The translations under genes were made by a program, and so were the position numbers. The notes under the pieces are model-generated. The model ran no database searches, was not told where the DNA came from, and worked only from the letters and a program-made list of their open reading frames with translations. A stretch of 64,000 nt of DNA. It comes from Ruegeria sp. R14_0. GTDB taxonomy: Bacteria > Pseudomonadota > Alphaproteobacteria > Rhodobacterales > Rhodobacteraceae. Within the stretch, counting starts at the first letter, position 1. Each line of letters begins with the position of its first letter. Below, piece by piece: positions 27,810 through 36,386 of the stretch. Location of the stretch: assembly GCF_017743975.1 (NCBI RefSeq), contig NZ_JAGHRC010000003.1, positions 372,001-436,000 on the forward strand, written 5' to 3'.

Positions 27810-29069
27810 ATGTTCCGGTTTGTAAGGGACCGTTTGTCCCGATCCCGCCCCGTTTCCAGTCCATCAACGCCACACAAGTGCTTGGCTGATTCAGCTCCTG
27901 CGTCGGTCTTGCCGGATCACGGGCGGCTGAACATCCCGCTGGCCGATATTCAGGCGCAGGACGACATCGGGCGCAATTGCATTGAACAAGGACGCTATCT
28001 CGCACGTCAGGATCGTTGGGCGGAACTGTCCGATTTGATGCGCACCGCAGACGAGTCGCGCGAAACTGCGCCGGATGGGATGCCAATCGCGGAATTGCTG
28101 GCCTTTGGCGCGCGCGCCGATGTGGTTCTGGCCGCCGAGCACGCCTTGTCCGATGCCATGGCGCTGTCGGAATTCGACGTGCTGAGTGGCATTTCGGAAC
28201 TGGAAGACGAGATGCGCGCGTATGCAGAAGACCCGATGATCGCGCTGGTCGTGGCGCTGGCGCATATCGACCTGGCATGGGCGTGGCGCGGGACATCAAA
28301 TGACGCAACTTTGCCTGCGCTGCATCAATCCCGATGCGCTGCGCATTTCGACAGGGCGGCTGCAATTCTGCCAAAATGCCGCGCGGCAGCGGCAAGCAGC
28401 CCGATCATCGCCTCAGCCTGCTGTGCTCTGCTGGCAGGCCAACGCAAAGCGCATACGCGCGTTGCCGGAGAATATGAACGCCTGATTGAGCTTGATCCTT
28501 TGAACCAACGGCACATGCGCGCCTTGGGCACGCATCTGCTGCCACGCTGGTTCGGCACCTATGACGAACTTGAGGTCCATGCCCTGCGTATTGCAGCCCG
28601 TACCCAACAGACCTGGGGGGCTGGCGGCTATACTTGGGTGCAGTTCGACGCCATCGCCCTCGATGCCGAGGCCTGCGCCCAGTTGGATGTCGATTACTTC
28701 CTTGAGGGCATGCACGATATTCTGCATCGACGCCCTGATCAGCAAACGGTCAACATGCTGTCGGCCTATTGCGCCACCACGATTCAAAAAGGGACCGGAC
28801 AGAATGAGAAGGCCGATGCGGTTCGCAACCAGATTCATGACGCCGCACACTGGCTGATCCGCGATCACCTGACCGAGTTGCACCCCCTGATCTGGGCCCA
28901 TGCGGCGAACGGGTTTAACAACAGCGTTCGGATCAGTTCACCCGAACGCTTTGCAGCGCGCGGACAACGCGACGCGTTGCGTGCAATTGGCGATCTGTTC
29001 CGCGATGAGCTGCGCAGCGGGCTGGACGTCACCTTTACGCCAACGGGTTTGCGCCTGTCGGGACACTGA
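27810..29069 (+). CDS. uncharacterised protein, mainly helical
   Basis: 419 residues from the ATG at 27810; a TTG at 27717 would add 31 residues but no better RBS. I do not recognise the family. It has no signal peptide or membrane helix. After a basic start (FRFVRDRLSRSRP) the rest is alanine-rich and helical with repeated short helices, and LIELDPLNQRHMRALGTHLLPRWFG near residues 227-253 looks TPR-like. Several tryptophans lie in the middle and C-terminal parts. It stands alone between the pepN transcript and gatB. Codon use is like its neighbours, so it looks native rather than acquired. Confidence 0.6.
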   Translation: MFRFVRDRLSRSRPVSSPSTPHKCLADSAPASVLPDHGRLNIPLADIQAQDDIGRNCIEQGRYLARQDRWAELSDLMRTADESRETAPDGMPIAELLAFGARADVVLAAEHALSDAMALSEFDVLSGISELEDEMRAYAEDPMIALVVALAHIDLAWAWRGTSNDATLPALHQSRCAAHFDRAAAILPKCRAAAASSPIIASACCALLAGQRKAHTRVAGEYERLIELDPLNQRHMRALGTHLLPRWFGTYDELEVHALRIAARTQQTWGAGGYTWVQFDAIALDAEACAQLDVDYFLEGMHDILHRRPDQQTVNMLSAYCATTIQKGTGQNEKADAVRNQIHDAAHWLIRDHLTELHPLIWAHAANGFNNSVRISSPERFAARGQRDALRAIGDLFRDELRSGLDVTFTPTGLRLSGH

Positions 29070-29139
29070 TTCCCCCTTGCCCCTCGCCCCTGCCGGGCCT
29101 AATACGCAGGCTTAGACTTCTGCGGAAATGAGGCGCGCC

Positions 29140-30651
29140 ATGCTCGACCTGACATACGAAATGCCCAAACCCAAAACCATTGCCGGGGCCAAACACGATT
29201 GGGAACTGGTCATCGGGATGGAGGTGCACGCTCAGGTCTCATCCAATGCCAAGCTGTTTTCCGGCGCATCAACCCAATTCGGGGCCGAGCCGAACTCGAA
29301 CGTGGCCTTCGTGGACGCGGCGATGCCGGGGATGCTGCCGGTGATCAACGAATACTGCGTTGAGCAGGCCGTCCGCACCGGTCTGGGCCTGAAGGCGGAT
29401 ATCAACCTGAAATCGGCATTCGACCGCAAGAACTACTTCTACCCCGACCTGCCGCAGGGCTATCAGATTTCCCAGCTCTACCACCCCATCGTCGGCGAAG
29501 GTGAAGTGCTGGTCGAGATGGGCGACGGCACCGCGCGCATGGTGCGCATCGAACGCATCCACATGGAGCAGGACGCAGGTAAATCCATCCACGACATGGA
29601 CCCGCATATGTCCTTTGTCGACCTGAACCGGACGGGCGTCTGCCTGATGGAGATCGTGTCGCGCCCCGATATTCGAGGCCCCGAAGAGGCCGCCGCCTAT
29701 ATCGCCAAGCTGCGCCAGATCATGCGCTATCTGGGCACCTGTGACGGAAACATGCAGAACGGCAACCTGCGGGCGGACGTGAACGTCTCGATCTGTTTGC
29801 CGGGTGCGTATGAAAAGTACCAAGAAACGCAAGATTTCTCGCATCTGGGCACCCGCTGCGAGATCAAGAACATGAACTCGATGCGCTTTATCCAGCAGGC
29901 GATTGAGGTCGAAGCCCGTCGTCAGATCGCCATCGTCGAAGGTGGTGGCAAAGTCGAGCAGGAAACCCGCCTGTATGATCCGGACAAGGGCGAGACGCGG
30001 TCGATGCGGTCCAAGGAAGAAGCGCATGACTACCGCTATTTCCCCGACCCCGACCTGCTGCCGCTGGAGATTGAACAGGCATGGGTCGATGACATCGCAG
30101 CCAAGCTGCCAGAACTGCCCGATGACAAAAAGGCGCGCTTCATCAGCGAATTCGGGCTCACCGACTATGACGCGTCCGTCCTGACTGCCGAGGTCGAAAG
30201 CGCCGCCTATTTCGAAGAGGTCGCACAGGGCCGCAACGGCAAGCTGGCCGCGAACTGGGTCATCAACGAGTTGTTTGGCCGGCTGAAGAAAGAAGACCAC
30301 GAGATCACCGACTCGCCCGTGTCTCCGGCACAGCTGGGAGGAATCATTGACCTGATTTCTTCGGATGCCATCTCGGGCAAGATCGCCAAGGACCTGTTCG
30401 AAATCGTCTACACCGAAGGCGGTGACCCGGCACAGATCGTCGAAGACCGCGGCATGAAGCAGGTGACCGACACCGGCGCGATTGAATCCGCACTGGACGA
30501 GATCATCGCCGCCAACCCGGCACAGGTTGAAAAAGCCAAAGTGAACCCGAAACTGGCGGGCTGGTTTGTCGGTCAGGTGATGAAAGCCACTGGTGGCAAG
30601 GCAAATCCAAAGGCCGTGAACGAACTGGTCAGCAAAAAGCTGGGATCGTAA
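29140..30651 (+). CDS. gatB: aspartyl/glutamyl-tRNA(Asn/Gln) amidotransferase subunit B
   Basis: 503 residues. The N-terminal kinase-like domain contains [13 protein letters not shown] (about residues 22-34), the GatB/GatE signature LSxxxKLFSGAS, and [19 protein letters not shown] near 168-186. The C-terminal YqeY-like helical domain ends in [17 protein letters not shown]. In the GatCAB complex it amidates Glu-tRNA(Gln) or Asp-tRNA(Asn). The start at 29140 (GAGG eight bases upstream) gives the family N-terminus; an in-frame ATG at 29128 is less likely. gatA and gatC are not in the window, so the operon is split, as is common in this group. Confidence 0.97.
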   Translation: MLDLTYEMPKPKTIAGAKHDWELVIGMEVHAQVSSNAKLFSGASTQFGAEPNSNVAFVDAAMPGMLPVINEYCVEQAVRTGLGLKADINLKSAFDRKNYFYPDLPQGYQISQLYHPIVGEGEVLVEMGDGTARMVRIERIHMEQDAGKSIHDMDPHMSFVDLNRTGVCLMEIVSRPDIRGPEEAAAYIAKLRQIMRYLGTCDGNMQNGNLRADVNVSICLPGAYEKYQETQDFSHLGTRCEIKNMNSMRFIQQAIEVEARRQIAIVEGGGKVEQETRLYDPDKGETRSMRSKEEAHDYRYFPDPDLLPLEIEQAWVDDIAAKLPELPDDKKARFISEFGLTDYDASVLTAEVESAAYFEEVAQGRNGKLAANWVINELFGRLKKEDHEITDSPVSPAQLGGIIDLISSDAISGKIAKDLFEIVYTEGGDPAQIVEDRGMKQVTDTGAIESALDEIIAANPAQVEKAKVNPKLAGWFVGQVMKATGGKANPKAVNELVSKKLGS

Positions 30652-30815
30652 ACATTTCTACTTGAACAATTTTTGGAACAGGGCACGCGTTTACCGCTGG
30701 GCCCTGTCACGCCCTCGCGCAACAGATGACACAGAATTTGCCGACAGGGCGATGATGACTTTTCGAAACCCGGCAACATGTTAGATTGCTTGGGATCGGC
30801 AACCAGGAAGATCTG

Positions 30816-31235
30816 ATGCAGCGTTACGAATACAAAGTTGTCCCCGCCCCGCAAAAAGGCACAAAGGCGAAGGGCGTCAAAACCGCCGAAGGCCGGTTCG
30901 CTGTGTCAATCGAACAGGTTCTGAACCAGATGGGTGAGGATGGCTGGGAATACCAGCGTGCGGAATTGCTGCCCAGCGAAGAGCGCGCCGGACTGACCAG
31001 CTCAACCGTCAATTGGCGCAATGTTTTGGTGTTCCGGCGCGAGGCCGAAATTGCTTTCACGTCGACTCGCGAAACGGTCGAGACCACTGAGAGCGACGAG
31101 AGCGCTCCGATGGCGCACCCTGTCCCGGGACCGGATGACGTCGAAGCCCCCGCTCCGATCTCAGAAGAACCGAAAGATCCCCCGTTGACCTTGAAGCCCG
31201 CAGACCTGTCCGAAAAGGACAAAGAGCAGACTTAA
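30816..31235 (+). CDS. DUF4177 domain-containing protein
   Basis: 139 residues. The first half, MQRYEYKVVPAPQKGTKAKG onward to about residue 75, is a DUF4177-like fold: a strand with YEYKVV, a helix (SIEQVLNQMGEDGWEYQRAEL) and a strand ending in LVFRRE. The second half is acidic, Pro/Glu/Ser-rich and probably unstructured. The start at 30816 follows AGGAAG; an upstream TTG is weaker. The function of the domain is unknown. The gene sits alone, with the convergent VOC gene 9 bases beyond its stop. Confidence 0.7.
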   Translation: MQRYEYKVVPAPQKGTKAKGVKTAEGRFAVSIEQVLNQMGEDGWEYQRAELLPSEERAGLTSSTVNWRNVLVFRREAEIAFTSTRETVETTESDESAPMAHPVPGPDDVEAPAPISEEPKDPPLTLKPADLSEKDKEQT

Positions 31236-31244
31236 AAGCACAAG

Positions 31245-31616
31245 CTACTGGCTCAGATCCTGAGCAAGCATGAGCGCATTGCCGTCGGGGTCATAAAACG
31301 TCGCCGTGCTGACCATCCCCTCGATCGTTTCGGTTTCCCCATCGAACTTGACGCCCGAAGTTTCGAGCGCCTGTCGTGCTTCTGCAATGTCGGACACCCC
31401 AAAGACCGGCACCGTGTTTCCTGGCGCAGGCTCGGCCTGTTCGCCTAGACCCAAAGTAACCCCTGCGGTTTTGGTCTGCATCTCGCTCCACCCCGCCTCA
31501 TCGATATGGTGGATCAGTTCGAATCCAAGCTTGGTATTGTACCATTCGGCGCTGGCGTGCCTGTCCCGCACGGACAGGGCCAGGGTTATCGTATTGTCCA
31601 AAGAAACAAGAGGCAT
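31245..31616 (-). CDS. VOC (glyoxalase-fold) family protein
   Basis: 123 residues from the ATG at 31616, preceded by AGGAAAAG. The pattern is a single VOC unit: VRDRHASAEWYNTKLGFELI near residues 16-35 and the C-terminal FYDPDGNALMLAQDL with the expected metal-ligand region. It is divergent from an HxlR regulator across 40 bases that carry a palindrome, so it is very probably that regulator's target. Related regulator-target pairs handle reactive electrophiles or antibiotics, but the reaction here is unknown. Confidence 0.82.
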   Translation of the reverse strand: MPLVSLDNTITLALSVRDRHASAEWYNTKLGFELIHHIDEAGWSEMQTKTAGVTLGLGEQAEPAPGNTVPVFGVSDIAEARQALETSGVKFDGETETIEGMVSTATFYDPDGNALMLAQDLSQ

Positions 31617-31638
31617 CGCACTTTTCCTATGTCTAAAA

Positions 31639-31658
31639 ATAAAGTAACTATACTTTAT
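31639..31658. promoter_or_regulatory. palindromic operator between the VOC and HxlR genes
   Basis: Perfect 8-base inverted repeat ATAAAGTA-ACTA-TACTTTAT. Its right end overlaps the ATG of the hxlR-type gene (31657). An outer pair TATGTC (31628-31633) and GACATA (31660-31665) nearly shares the same centre. The arrangement fits autoregulation by the HxlR-type protein. Confidence 0.6.
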
Positions 31659-32193
31659 GGACATAGCGATTCTTGTCAAGCTGACGTCCCGCGCCTGGTC
31701 TTTGAACATTCTGGCGTCAATGAATTCAGGGATCCCGGGGCGACAAGCGCCCTTGTTGGCCGCGACCAGCGCCAGCCGAACGGCCTTCGCCCAAAGTCTG
31801 GATCATCTGATGCAACTTGGGCTTCTGGAACGAAACCCTGGCCACGGTCATCCCTTGCGCCCTGAGTTTCGCCTGACCAAGACAGGAGCCGAGATCGCGC
31901 AGACTGCCACGCGGATTGTCCAGGCTGTACCTGACGACACTGAATTCGCGCTGCTCAGACGCAGTTGGACTGCACCGATCCTTGCGCTGACCCATCGGCC
32001 TCAACGGTTCTCGGCGTTGAAGTCCGGGCTGATTACAATCTCTGACCGGGCGCTGTCGACATCGCTTCAACGGCTGGAAGACAGCGCGTGGATAGAACGT
32101 GAGATTGATGCAACCCTCAGGCACCCATTCCCCACTTACAGAGCGGTGAACCAGGGATTCGCGGTCAATCAGGCCATAGCACTCGTGGCCTGA
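31657..32193 (+). CDS. HxlR/MarR-like winged-helix regulator with two DNA-binding units
   Basis: 178 residues. Two winged-helix units seem to be fused. The first (about residues 8-80) has WSLNILASMNSG and FAQSLDHLMQLGLLERNPG. The second (about 95-175) contains the HxlR-typical LRRSWTAPILALTHRPQRFSALKSGL and LSTSLQRLEDSAWIERE. Most HxlR proteins are about 110 residues with one unit and work as dimers, so this may be an intramolecular tandem. The start ATG lies within the operator palindrome and has no obvious Shine-Dalgarno, so the mRNA may be leaderless or the true start may be further in. It probably controls the divergent VOC gene. Confidence 0.75.
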   Translation: MDIAILVKLTSRAWSLNILASMNSGIPGRQAPLLAATSASRTAFAQSLDHLMQLGLLERNPGHGHPLRPEFRLTKTGAEIAQTATRIVQAVPDDTEFALLRRSWTAPILALTHRPQRFSALKSGLITISDRALSTSLQRLEDSAWIEREIDATLRHPFPTYRAVNQGFAVNQAIALVA

Positions 32194-32211
32194 CCCAGGG
32201 TTAAGGGAGGT

Positions 32212-32466
32212 TTACGTGTCGATGTCCAATGCCAGCGCATGGATGCGCGGAACGACATCGCCCAGGGCCTTATGCACGGCACGATGGCGCGCGACGCGGG
32301 ATTGACCTTCGAACGCACTGGCGCGGATGCGGACGTTGAAATGGCTTTCGCCACCTTCCTGAAAGCCCGCATGTCCTCGATGGCTTTCGCTGTCATCCAC
32401 CACCTCTAGCTCGCGCGGATCAAAGGCGGTTTGCAGGCGGGTACGGATTTCGTCGGTAACGGACAT
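32212..32466 (-). CDS. BolA family protein
   Basis: 84 residues, the compact BolA fold. The central DSESHRGHAGFQEGGESHFNV (about residues 25-45) supplies the loop and conserved histidines, and the RVARHRAVHKAL helix near 58-69 follows. BolA proteins bind [2Fe-2S] clusters together with monothiol glutaredoxins and also influence morphology and stress responses. The gene is divergent from the J-domain gene, and a perfect palindrome (32477-32495) lies just ahead of its start. In many alphaproteobacteria bolA, this J-domain gene, cobS and cobT sit together, as here. Confidence 0.92.
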   Translation of the reverse strand: MSVTDEIRTRLQTAFDPRELEVVDDSESHRGHAGFQEGGESHFNVRIRASAFEGQSRVARHRAVHKALGDVVPRIHALALDIDT

Positions 32467-32476
32467 TTTTTGCTCA

Positions 32477-32495
32477 GCGGCAAAATTTTTGCCGC
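32477..32495. promoter_or_regulatory. palindrome upstream of the bolA-like gene
   Basis: GCGGCAAAA, one central T, then TTTTGCCGC: perfect 9-base arms. It ends 11 bases before the bolA ATG and lies in the region shared with the divergent J-domain gene. It could be an operator for both promoters or a leader hairpin that hides the bolA ribosome site. Confidence 0.5.
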
Positions 32496-32572
32496 CCCCC
32501 TCTTCTACTTTCGGCTGCTTAGACTAAACTGCTGCCTCCGAGTCGAAAAGATGTGTTCGTAAGGATCAGAGC

Positions 32573-33199
32573 ATGACGAAATCAGACCCCTTCGGATTTG
32601 ACATGTCCGTTTCCAGCGCCAAGAAAAAGAACCCGCGCGGGCGTCGGGGTATGTCTGGCGCGTCTGAAACCTCGACGCGTATCTGCGATCACGAGGGTTG
32701 CAACGAACCCGGCAAGTTTCGCGCCCCCAAGGCGCCTGATGTACTGGACGACTTCTATTGGTTCTGCCAACAGCACGTCCGGGAATATAACAACAAGTGG
32801 AACTTCTTCGACGGCACCACCGAAGCCGAGCTAAACGCACAGCGCTCCAAGGACAAAGTCTGGGAGCGTGAGACCAAACCAATGGGCGACCCCGAGGCGC
32901 GTGCCTGGGCCCGTCTGGGCATCGAAGACCCGCATCAGGTGCTCGGCGCGAACAGCACGCAGAATAAGGGCCGCACCACAGGTGGTGGCGGCCGCCGCCT
33001 GCCCCCAACCGAGCGTCGCGCGATTGAAATTCTGGAAGCCAAAGACAGCTGGTCCAAGGCTGAGGTGCGCAAAGCCTACAAGAAGCTGATCAAGGTCCTG
33101 CACCCGGATATGAACGGCGGTGACCGCAGTCAGGAAGAGCAGTTGCAAGAGGTCGTCTGGGCCTGGGATCAGATCAAGGACAGCCGGAACTTTAAGTAG
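32573..33199 (+). CDS. J-domain co-chaperone with an N-terminal cysteine-containing segment
   Basis: 208 residues. The J domain is at the C-terminus (about residues 145-205) with the essential HPD at 177-179 in KVLHPDMNGG. The first part has CDHEGCNEPGKF and FCQQHVREYNNKWNFF, a Cys/His spacing that could bind zinc. This layout, with the J domain last, matches a family often annotated as molecular chaperone DnaJ beside cobS in alphaproteobacteria; it is not the canonical DnaJ. It would stimulate DnaK ATPase on particular clients, possibly the neighbouring AAA+ cobaltochelatase, but that is a guess from position. Confidence 0.88.
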   Translation: MTKSDPFGFDMSVSSAKKKNPRGRRGMSGASETSTRICDHEGCNEPGKFRAPKAPDVLDDFYWFCQQHVREYNNKWNFFDGTTEAELNAQRSKDKVWERETKPMGDPEARAWARLGIEDPHQVLGANSTQNKGRTTGGGGRRLPPTERRAIEILEAKDSWSKAEVRKAYKKLIKVLHPDMNGGDRSQEEQLQEVVWAWDQIKDSRNFK

Positions 33200-33237
33200 C
33201 GCCGCAGATTAGACCAACTGCCCACGTTGTGATCAAT

Positions 33238-34242
33238 TCAGATCGGCAAACTCTGCCGCGGATCGCAGTTTACCCATTCGGATTGCAAGACCTGCGCCTC
33301 GTACGCTTTGAGGGAACGTCGCGCGAGAGACGAGAAACCTTGGGACGCACCATCAAGCTTGGAACCGAAGATTTCGCGAAGCTCCTGCAAACCTTCTGAA
33401 CTCATTGCAACCAAGGCTTCGTCACCAAGGTACAGACTTTCGGACGGCGCGCCTTCGGCGAACAAGATCTCGTGCCTGTCTAACAAGACATGGACATAGG
33501 TCACCCCCTTTTCGGGCTTGACCACACGCACTCCGGGCAGCCCAACCAGATGTCGGGCGGCCACCAGCGCCTGAGTTTCGCCGAACAACAGTTCAACAAA
33601 CGGTCCGGTCACAAGCATTCGGTGTTGCGGCGAAACACGCAAATTCCGCTCGGGACAATTTGGACCGAGAGCGTTCTTGGCAATCTCAATCGGGTACAGA
33701 GCCGGGTTTGTTTCCAGCTGTTCAGGCGAAAGGAATGCGGATTCGGCCCAGCGAATTGGCTGCGCCCCATGATCCATGGTGACAACAAGGTCGTCCGGAC
33801 TGAGATGCTCGATCGGAATGTCTCCGTCTGGGGTGCGGATCAGCGTGCCCAGCGAATAGCAGATGACTTCAATTTGAATGGTGACCGTTTGAAACGCCTC
33901 GCCACCTCGAAATTCCCCACCCGGGTTGAGTGCGACCCCGACAACGCGAACTTCGAACGTGTCTGTTACGACATCGCCCGGATCGAGACTATCATAATAG
34001 TCGGGATCGACTTCATAGGTCCATTCGCCGGTGAAGAGGTTGATCGATGCCGTTCCATTGTCAGGCTGATCAGAGATTTCAAAGAAATCTCCGATGACGG
34101 TCCAATTGTCATTCGGGACTGAAACAGTTCCGTCCAGATCGCCCATCGCAGGCAGTGGTGGGTCACCGCTTACAGTTCCAGTCGTGTCCCCCGACACAGT
34201 GACCGTTACTGCGTCGAACGGATCAATTGGCGTAGAAACCAT
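33238..34242 (-). CDS. Hint-domain-containing protein
   Basis: 334 residues from the ATG at 34242, preceded by GAGGG. The N-terminal about 130 residues are acidic, Asp/Gly/Thr-rich and beta-like, resembling Ig-like repeats (TYEVDPDYYDSLDPGDVVTDTF). A Hint (hedgehog/intein) domain begins at the Cys in ICYSLGTLIRTPDGDIPIEHL and includes the block B His in LRVSPQHRMLVTG. Hint domains of this type are frequent in Rhodobacterales surface or secreted proteins. No classical signal peptide is visible, so export, if any, would be by a signal-less route. Whether it self-cleaves is unknown. It is inserted between the J-domain gene and cobS. Confidence 0.8.
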   Translation of the reverse strand: MVSTPIDPFDAVTVTVSGDTTGTVSGDPPLPAMGDLDGTVSVPNDNWTVIGDFFEISDQPDNGTASINLFTGEWTYEVDPDYYDSLDPGDVVTDTFEVRVVGVALNPGGEFRGGEAFQTVTIQIEVICYSLGTLIRTPDGDIPIEHLSPDDLVVTMDHGAQPIRWAESAFLSPEQLETNPALYPIEIAKNALGPNCPERNLRVSPQHRMLVTGPFVELLFGETQALVAARHLVGLPGVRVVKPEKGVTYVHVLLDRHEILFAEGAPSESLYLGDEALVAMSSEGLQELREIFGSKLDGASQGFSSLARRSLKAYEAQVLQSEWVNCDPRQSLPI

Positions 34243-34525
34243 ACGCGTTACCCTCACCAAAGCGACCGCATTCCAGTCGGAAAAGCGCGTGCCTCAAACC
34301 TAGGCCCGGCCGGTCAAAACAAATACACACATTCTGTTCTTTGATTAAATGTTAGAATCGTTGGGAAAAGAATGCAAATCCGCACCGAAATCATCGCGAC
34401 TTGCTAACGCTAAAATACCTTCAGCGGTTTTACTCAACTTGTTACAAACCCTTGTTACAGCCTGACGCACGGGCTGCAATTCGCGCCCATATCCGACCTG
34501 AGACTTGCCCCAATTGGAACGCGAT

Positions 34526-35131
34526 ATGGAACACCTCATCTACATCTTGCACTCGATTTCACTGGGGGTCGCTATTGGCTCAGCTGTTTTGCTGGGCTTG
34601 TACCTCGCACTGAACCTGCGCCTTCCGCGTTTGGGTCTATGGCCCAGCGCCAGCGGCTGGCGGCATCATACGGCGTTTGGGTTGTTCCGACTGTTCTGCG
34701 GCGCGACCGTTGTCTTTGCGCTGTCTGAGGTTTGGGTGAATGGCTGGGGCCATTGGGTGCGGTACGTGATCGGGGTTCCGATCATGGTGCTGTCGTTTGG
34801 GATCACGCTCTGGGGGTATCGCTTTCTGGGCCTCGACAATACCTATTGCGAAAGCGACGGGCTGGTGACCGGAGGGATGTACGCCTATTCGCGAAACCCT
34901 CAATATGTGACATCAGTTCTGGCCACGATTGGTCTGGGCATTGCAAGCGGATCGTGGGTGACATTGGCACTCGCGGCAGCCCTGTTCTTTATCTACTTTC
35001 TCTTCGTGTTGAACGAAGAACGCTGGCTGCTGCAGGGATATGGCCGCGCCTTTCAGGAATATATGCGTTCCACGCCGCGTTTTGTCGACGAACGCAGCCT
35101 GATGAGGGTCCGTGACGCGATCCTCAACTAA
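34526..35131 (+). CDS. isoprenylcysteine carboxyl methyltransferase/PEMT-like membrane protein
   Basis: 201 residues from the ATG at 34526. About five hydrophobic helices are seen. The SAM-binding family signature GLVTGGMYAYSRNPQYVTSV lies near residues 112-131 and NEERWLLQGYGRAFQEY near 169-185, as in PEMT/ICMT-like integral membrane methyltransferases. The substrate is unknown; candidates include lipids or small hydrophobic molecules. It differs from the shorter relative at 15.6 kb. It lies between the Hint-domain gene and cobS and is read in the same direction as cobS, 148 bases ahead of it. An upstream TTG in frame is less likely as the start. Confidence 0.8.
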   Translation: MEHLIYILHSISLGVAIGSAVLLGLYLALNLRLPRLGLWPSASGWRHHTAFGLFRLFCGATVVFALSEVWVNGWGHWVRYVIGVPIMVLSFGITLWGYRFLGLDNTYCESDGLVTGGMYAYSRNPQYVTSVLATIGLGIASGSWVTLALAAALFFIYFLFVLNEERWLLQGYGRAFQEYMRSTPRFVDERSLMRVRDAILN

Positions 35132-35279
35132 CAGCCGATACGCGTGATAAGGCCAGTTTCAAAGAAACATCCGCCTAACTTCTGACGCGCGCGGCTTTCC
35201 CTTGCCCTTGCCCGCAATATGTTGCACCACACACGGGTTCAAACCCGGCAATGCGGGCCAAAGGATAAGGACAAGGCGA

Positions 35280-36266
35280 ATGGCTGACGGATCGATCGAC
35301 GTAAACGCAAAACCCACCGAAGAAATCTCGGTCCGTGATGTGTTCGGTATTGATACTGACATGGCGGTGAAAGGTTTTGCCGACCGCAGCGATCGTGTGC
35401 CTGCGATCGACCCGACCTACAAATTCGACCCCGAGACGACGCTGGCGATTCTGGCAGGCTTCAGCCACAACCGCCGGGTGATGATCCAAGGCTATCACGG
35501 CACGGGTAAGTCGACCCATATCGAGCAGGTCGCAGCCCGTCTGAACTGGCCTGCCGTGCGTGTGAACCTCGACAGTCACATCAGCCGGATCGACCTGATT
35601 GGTAAGGACGCCATCAAGCTGCGCGACGGCAAGCAGGTCACCGAGTTCCACGAAGGCATCCTGCCCTGGGCTTTGCGTAACCCCGTCGCCATCGTATTCG
35701 ACGAATACGACGCAGGCCGCGCGGACGTGATGTTCGTGATCCAGCGTGTGCTGGAGCATGATGGTAAGCTGACCCTTCTGGATCAGAACGAGATTATTAC
35801 TCCGAACCCGAATTTCCGCTTGTTCGCCACCGCGAACACGGTGGGTCTGGGCGATACAACCGGCCTCTACCACGGCACGCAACAGATCAACCAGGCGCAG
35901 ATGGACCGCTGGTCGCTGGTTTCGACGCTGAACTACCTCAGCCACGATGCTGAGACGATGATCGTTTTGTCAAAAGCACCGCATTACAACACGGAAAAAG
36001 GCCGCAAAACCGTCAGCCAGATGGTCACCGTCGCTGACCTGACCCGGACTGCCTTTATGAACGGCGATCTGTCCACCGTCATGAGCCCCCGGACCGTGAT
36101 CAACTGGGCACAAAACGCCGAGATTTTCCGGGATGTGGGCTATGCCTTCCGCCTGTCCTTCCTGAACAAGTGCGATGAGCTGGAGCGCCAGACGGTTGCC
36201 GAGTTCTATCAGCGCTGTTTTGACGAGGAACTGCCGGAAAGTGCCGCGAGCGTGAGCTTGGGGTAA
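35280..36266 (+). CDS. cobS: aerobic cobaltochelatase subunit CobS
   Basis: 328 residues, an AAA+ ATPase of the MoxR/CobS type. Walker [10 protein letters not shown] lies near residues 71-79 and the Walker B-like IVFDEYDAG near 140. With CobT it forms the chaperone-like motor that helps CobN insert cobalt into hydrogenobyrinate a,c-diamide in aerobic B12 synthesis. The start at 35280 follows AAGGACAAGG and gives the family N-terminus; the longer open frame is not coding. cobT follows after 120 bases that carry a hairpin and a repeated extragenic element. cobN is not in the window. Confidence 0.95.
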   Translation: MADGSIDVNAKPTEEISVRDVFGIDTDMAVKGFADRSDRVPAIDPTYKFDPETTLAILAGFSHNRRVMIQGYHGTGKSTHIEQVAARLNWPAVRVNLDSHISRIDLIGKDAIKLRDGKQVTEFHEGILPWALRNPVAIVFDEYDAGRADVMFVIQRVLEHDGKLTLLDQNEIITPNPNFRLFATANTVGLGDTTGLYHGTQQINQAQMDRWSLVSTLNYLSHDAETMIVLSKAPHYNTEKGRKTVSQMVTVADLTRTAFMNGDLSTVMSPRTVINWAQNAEIFRDVGYAFRLSFLNKCDELERQTVAEFYQRCFDEELPESAASVSLG

Positions 36267-36274
36267 ACTGTTGA

Positions 36275-36330
36275 ATTGCGCCCTCGACGGGCGCAATGCC
36301 TCCGGCGGGGATATTTTTGGCCAGATGAAA
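36275..36330 (+). repeat. hairpin-plus-tail extragenic element, copy C
   Basis: A perfect 9-bp stem with a 5-base loop (36275-36283 with 36289-36297) is followed by CCTCCGGCGGGG and the tail GATATTTTTGGCCAGATG. It starts 9 bases after the cobS stop and reads in the same direction. It probably attenuates or ends transcription before cobT. Copies A and B are at 8.1 and 12.4 kb. Confidence 0.75.
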
Positions 36331-36386
36331 GCGGATCCGGTTTCACGTTGTTGATAATCGGGGCGGCAATGTGAAAGGCTTGGGAC

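Noticed and set aside
35132..35279. Possible cobalamin riboswitch ahead of cobS
   Set aside because: No B12-box sequence is recognisable and the gap is short.
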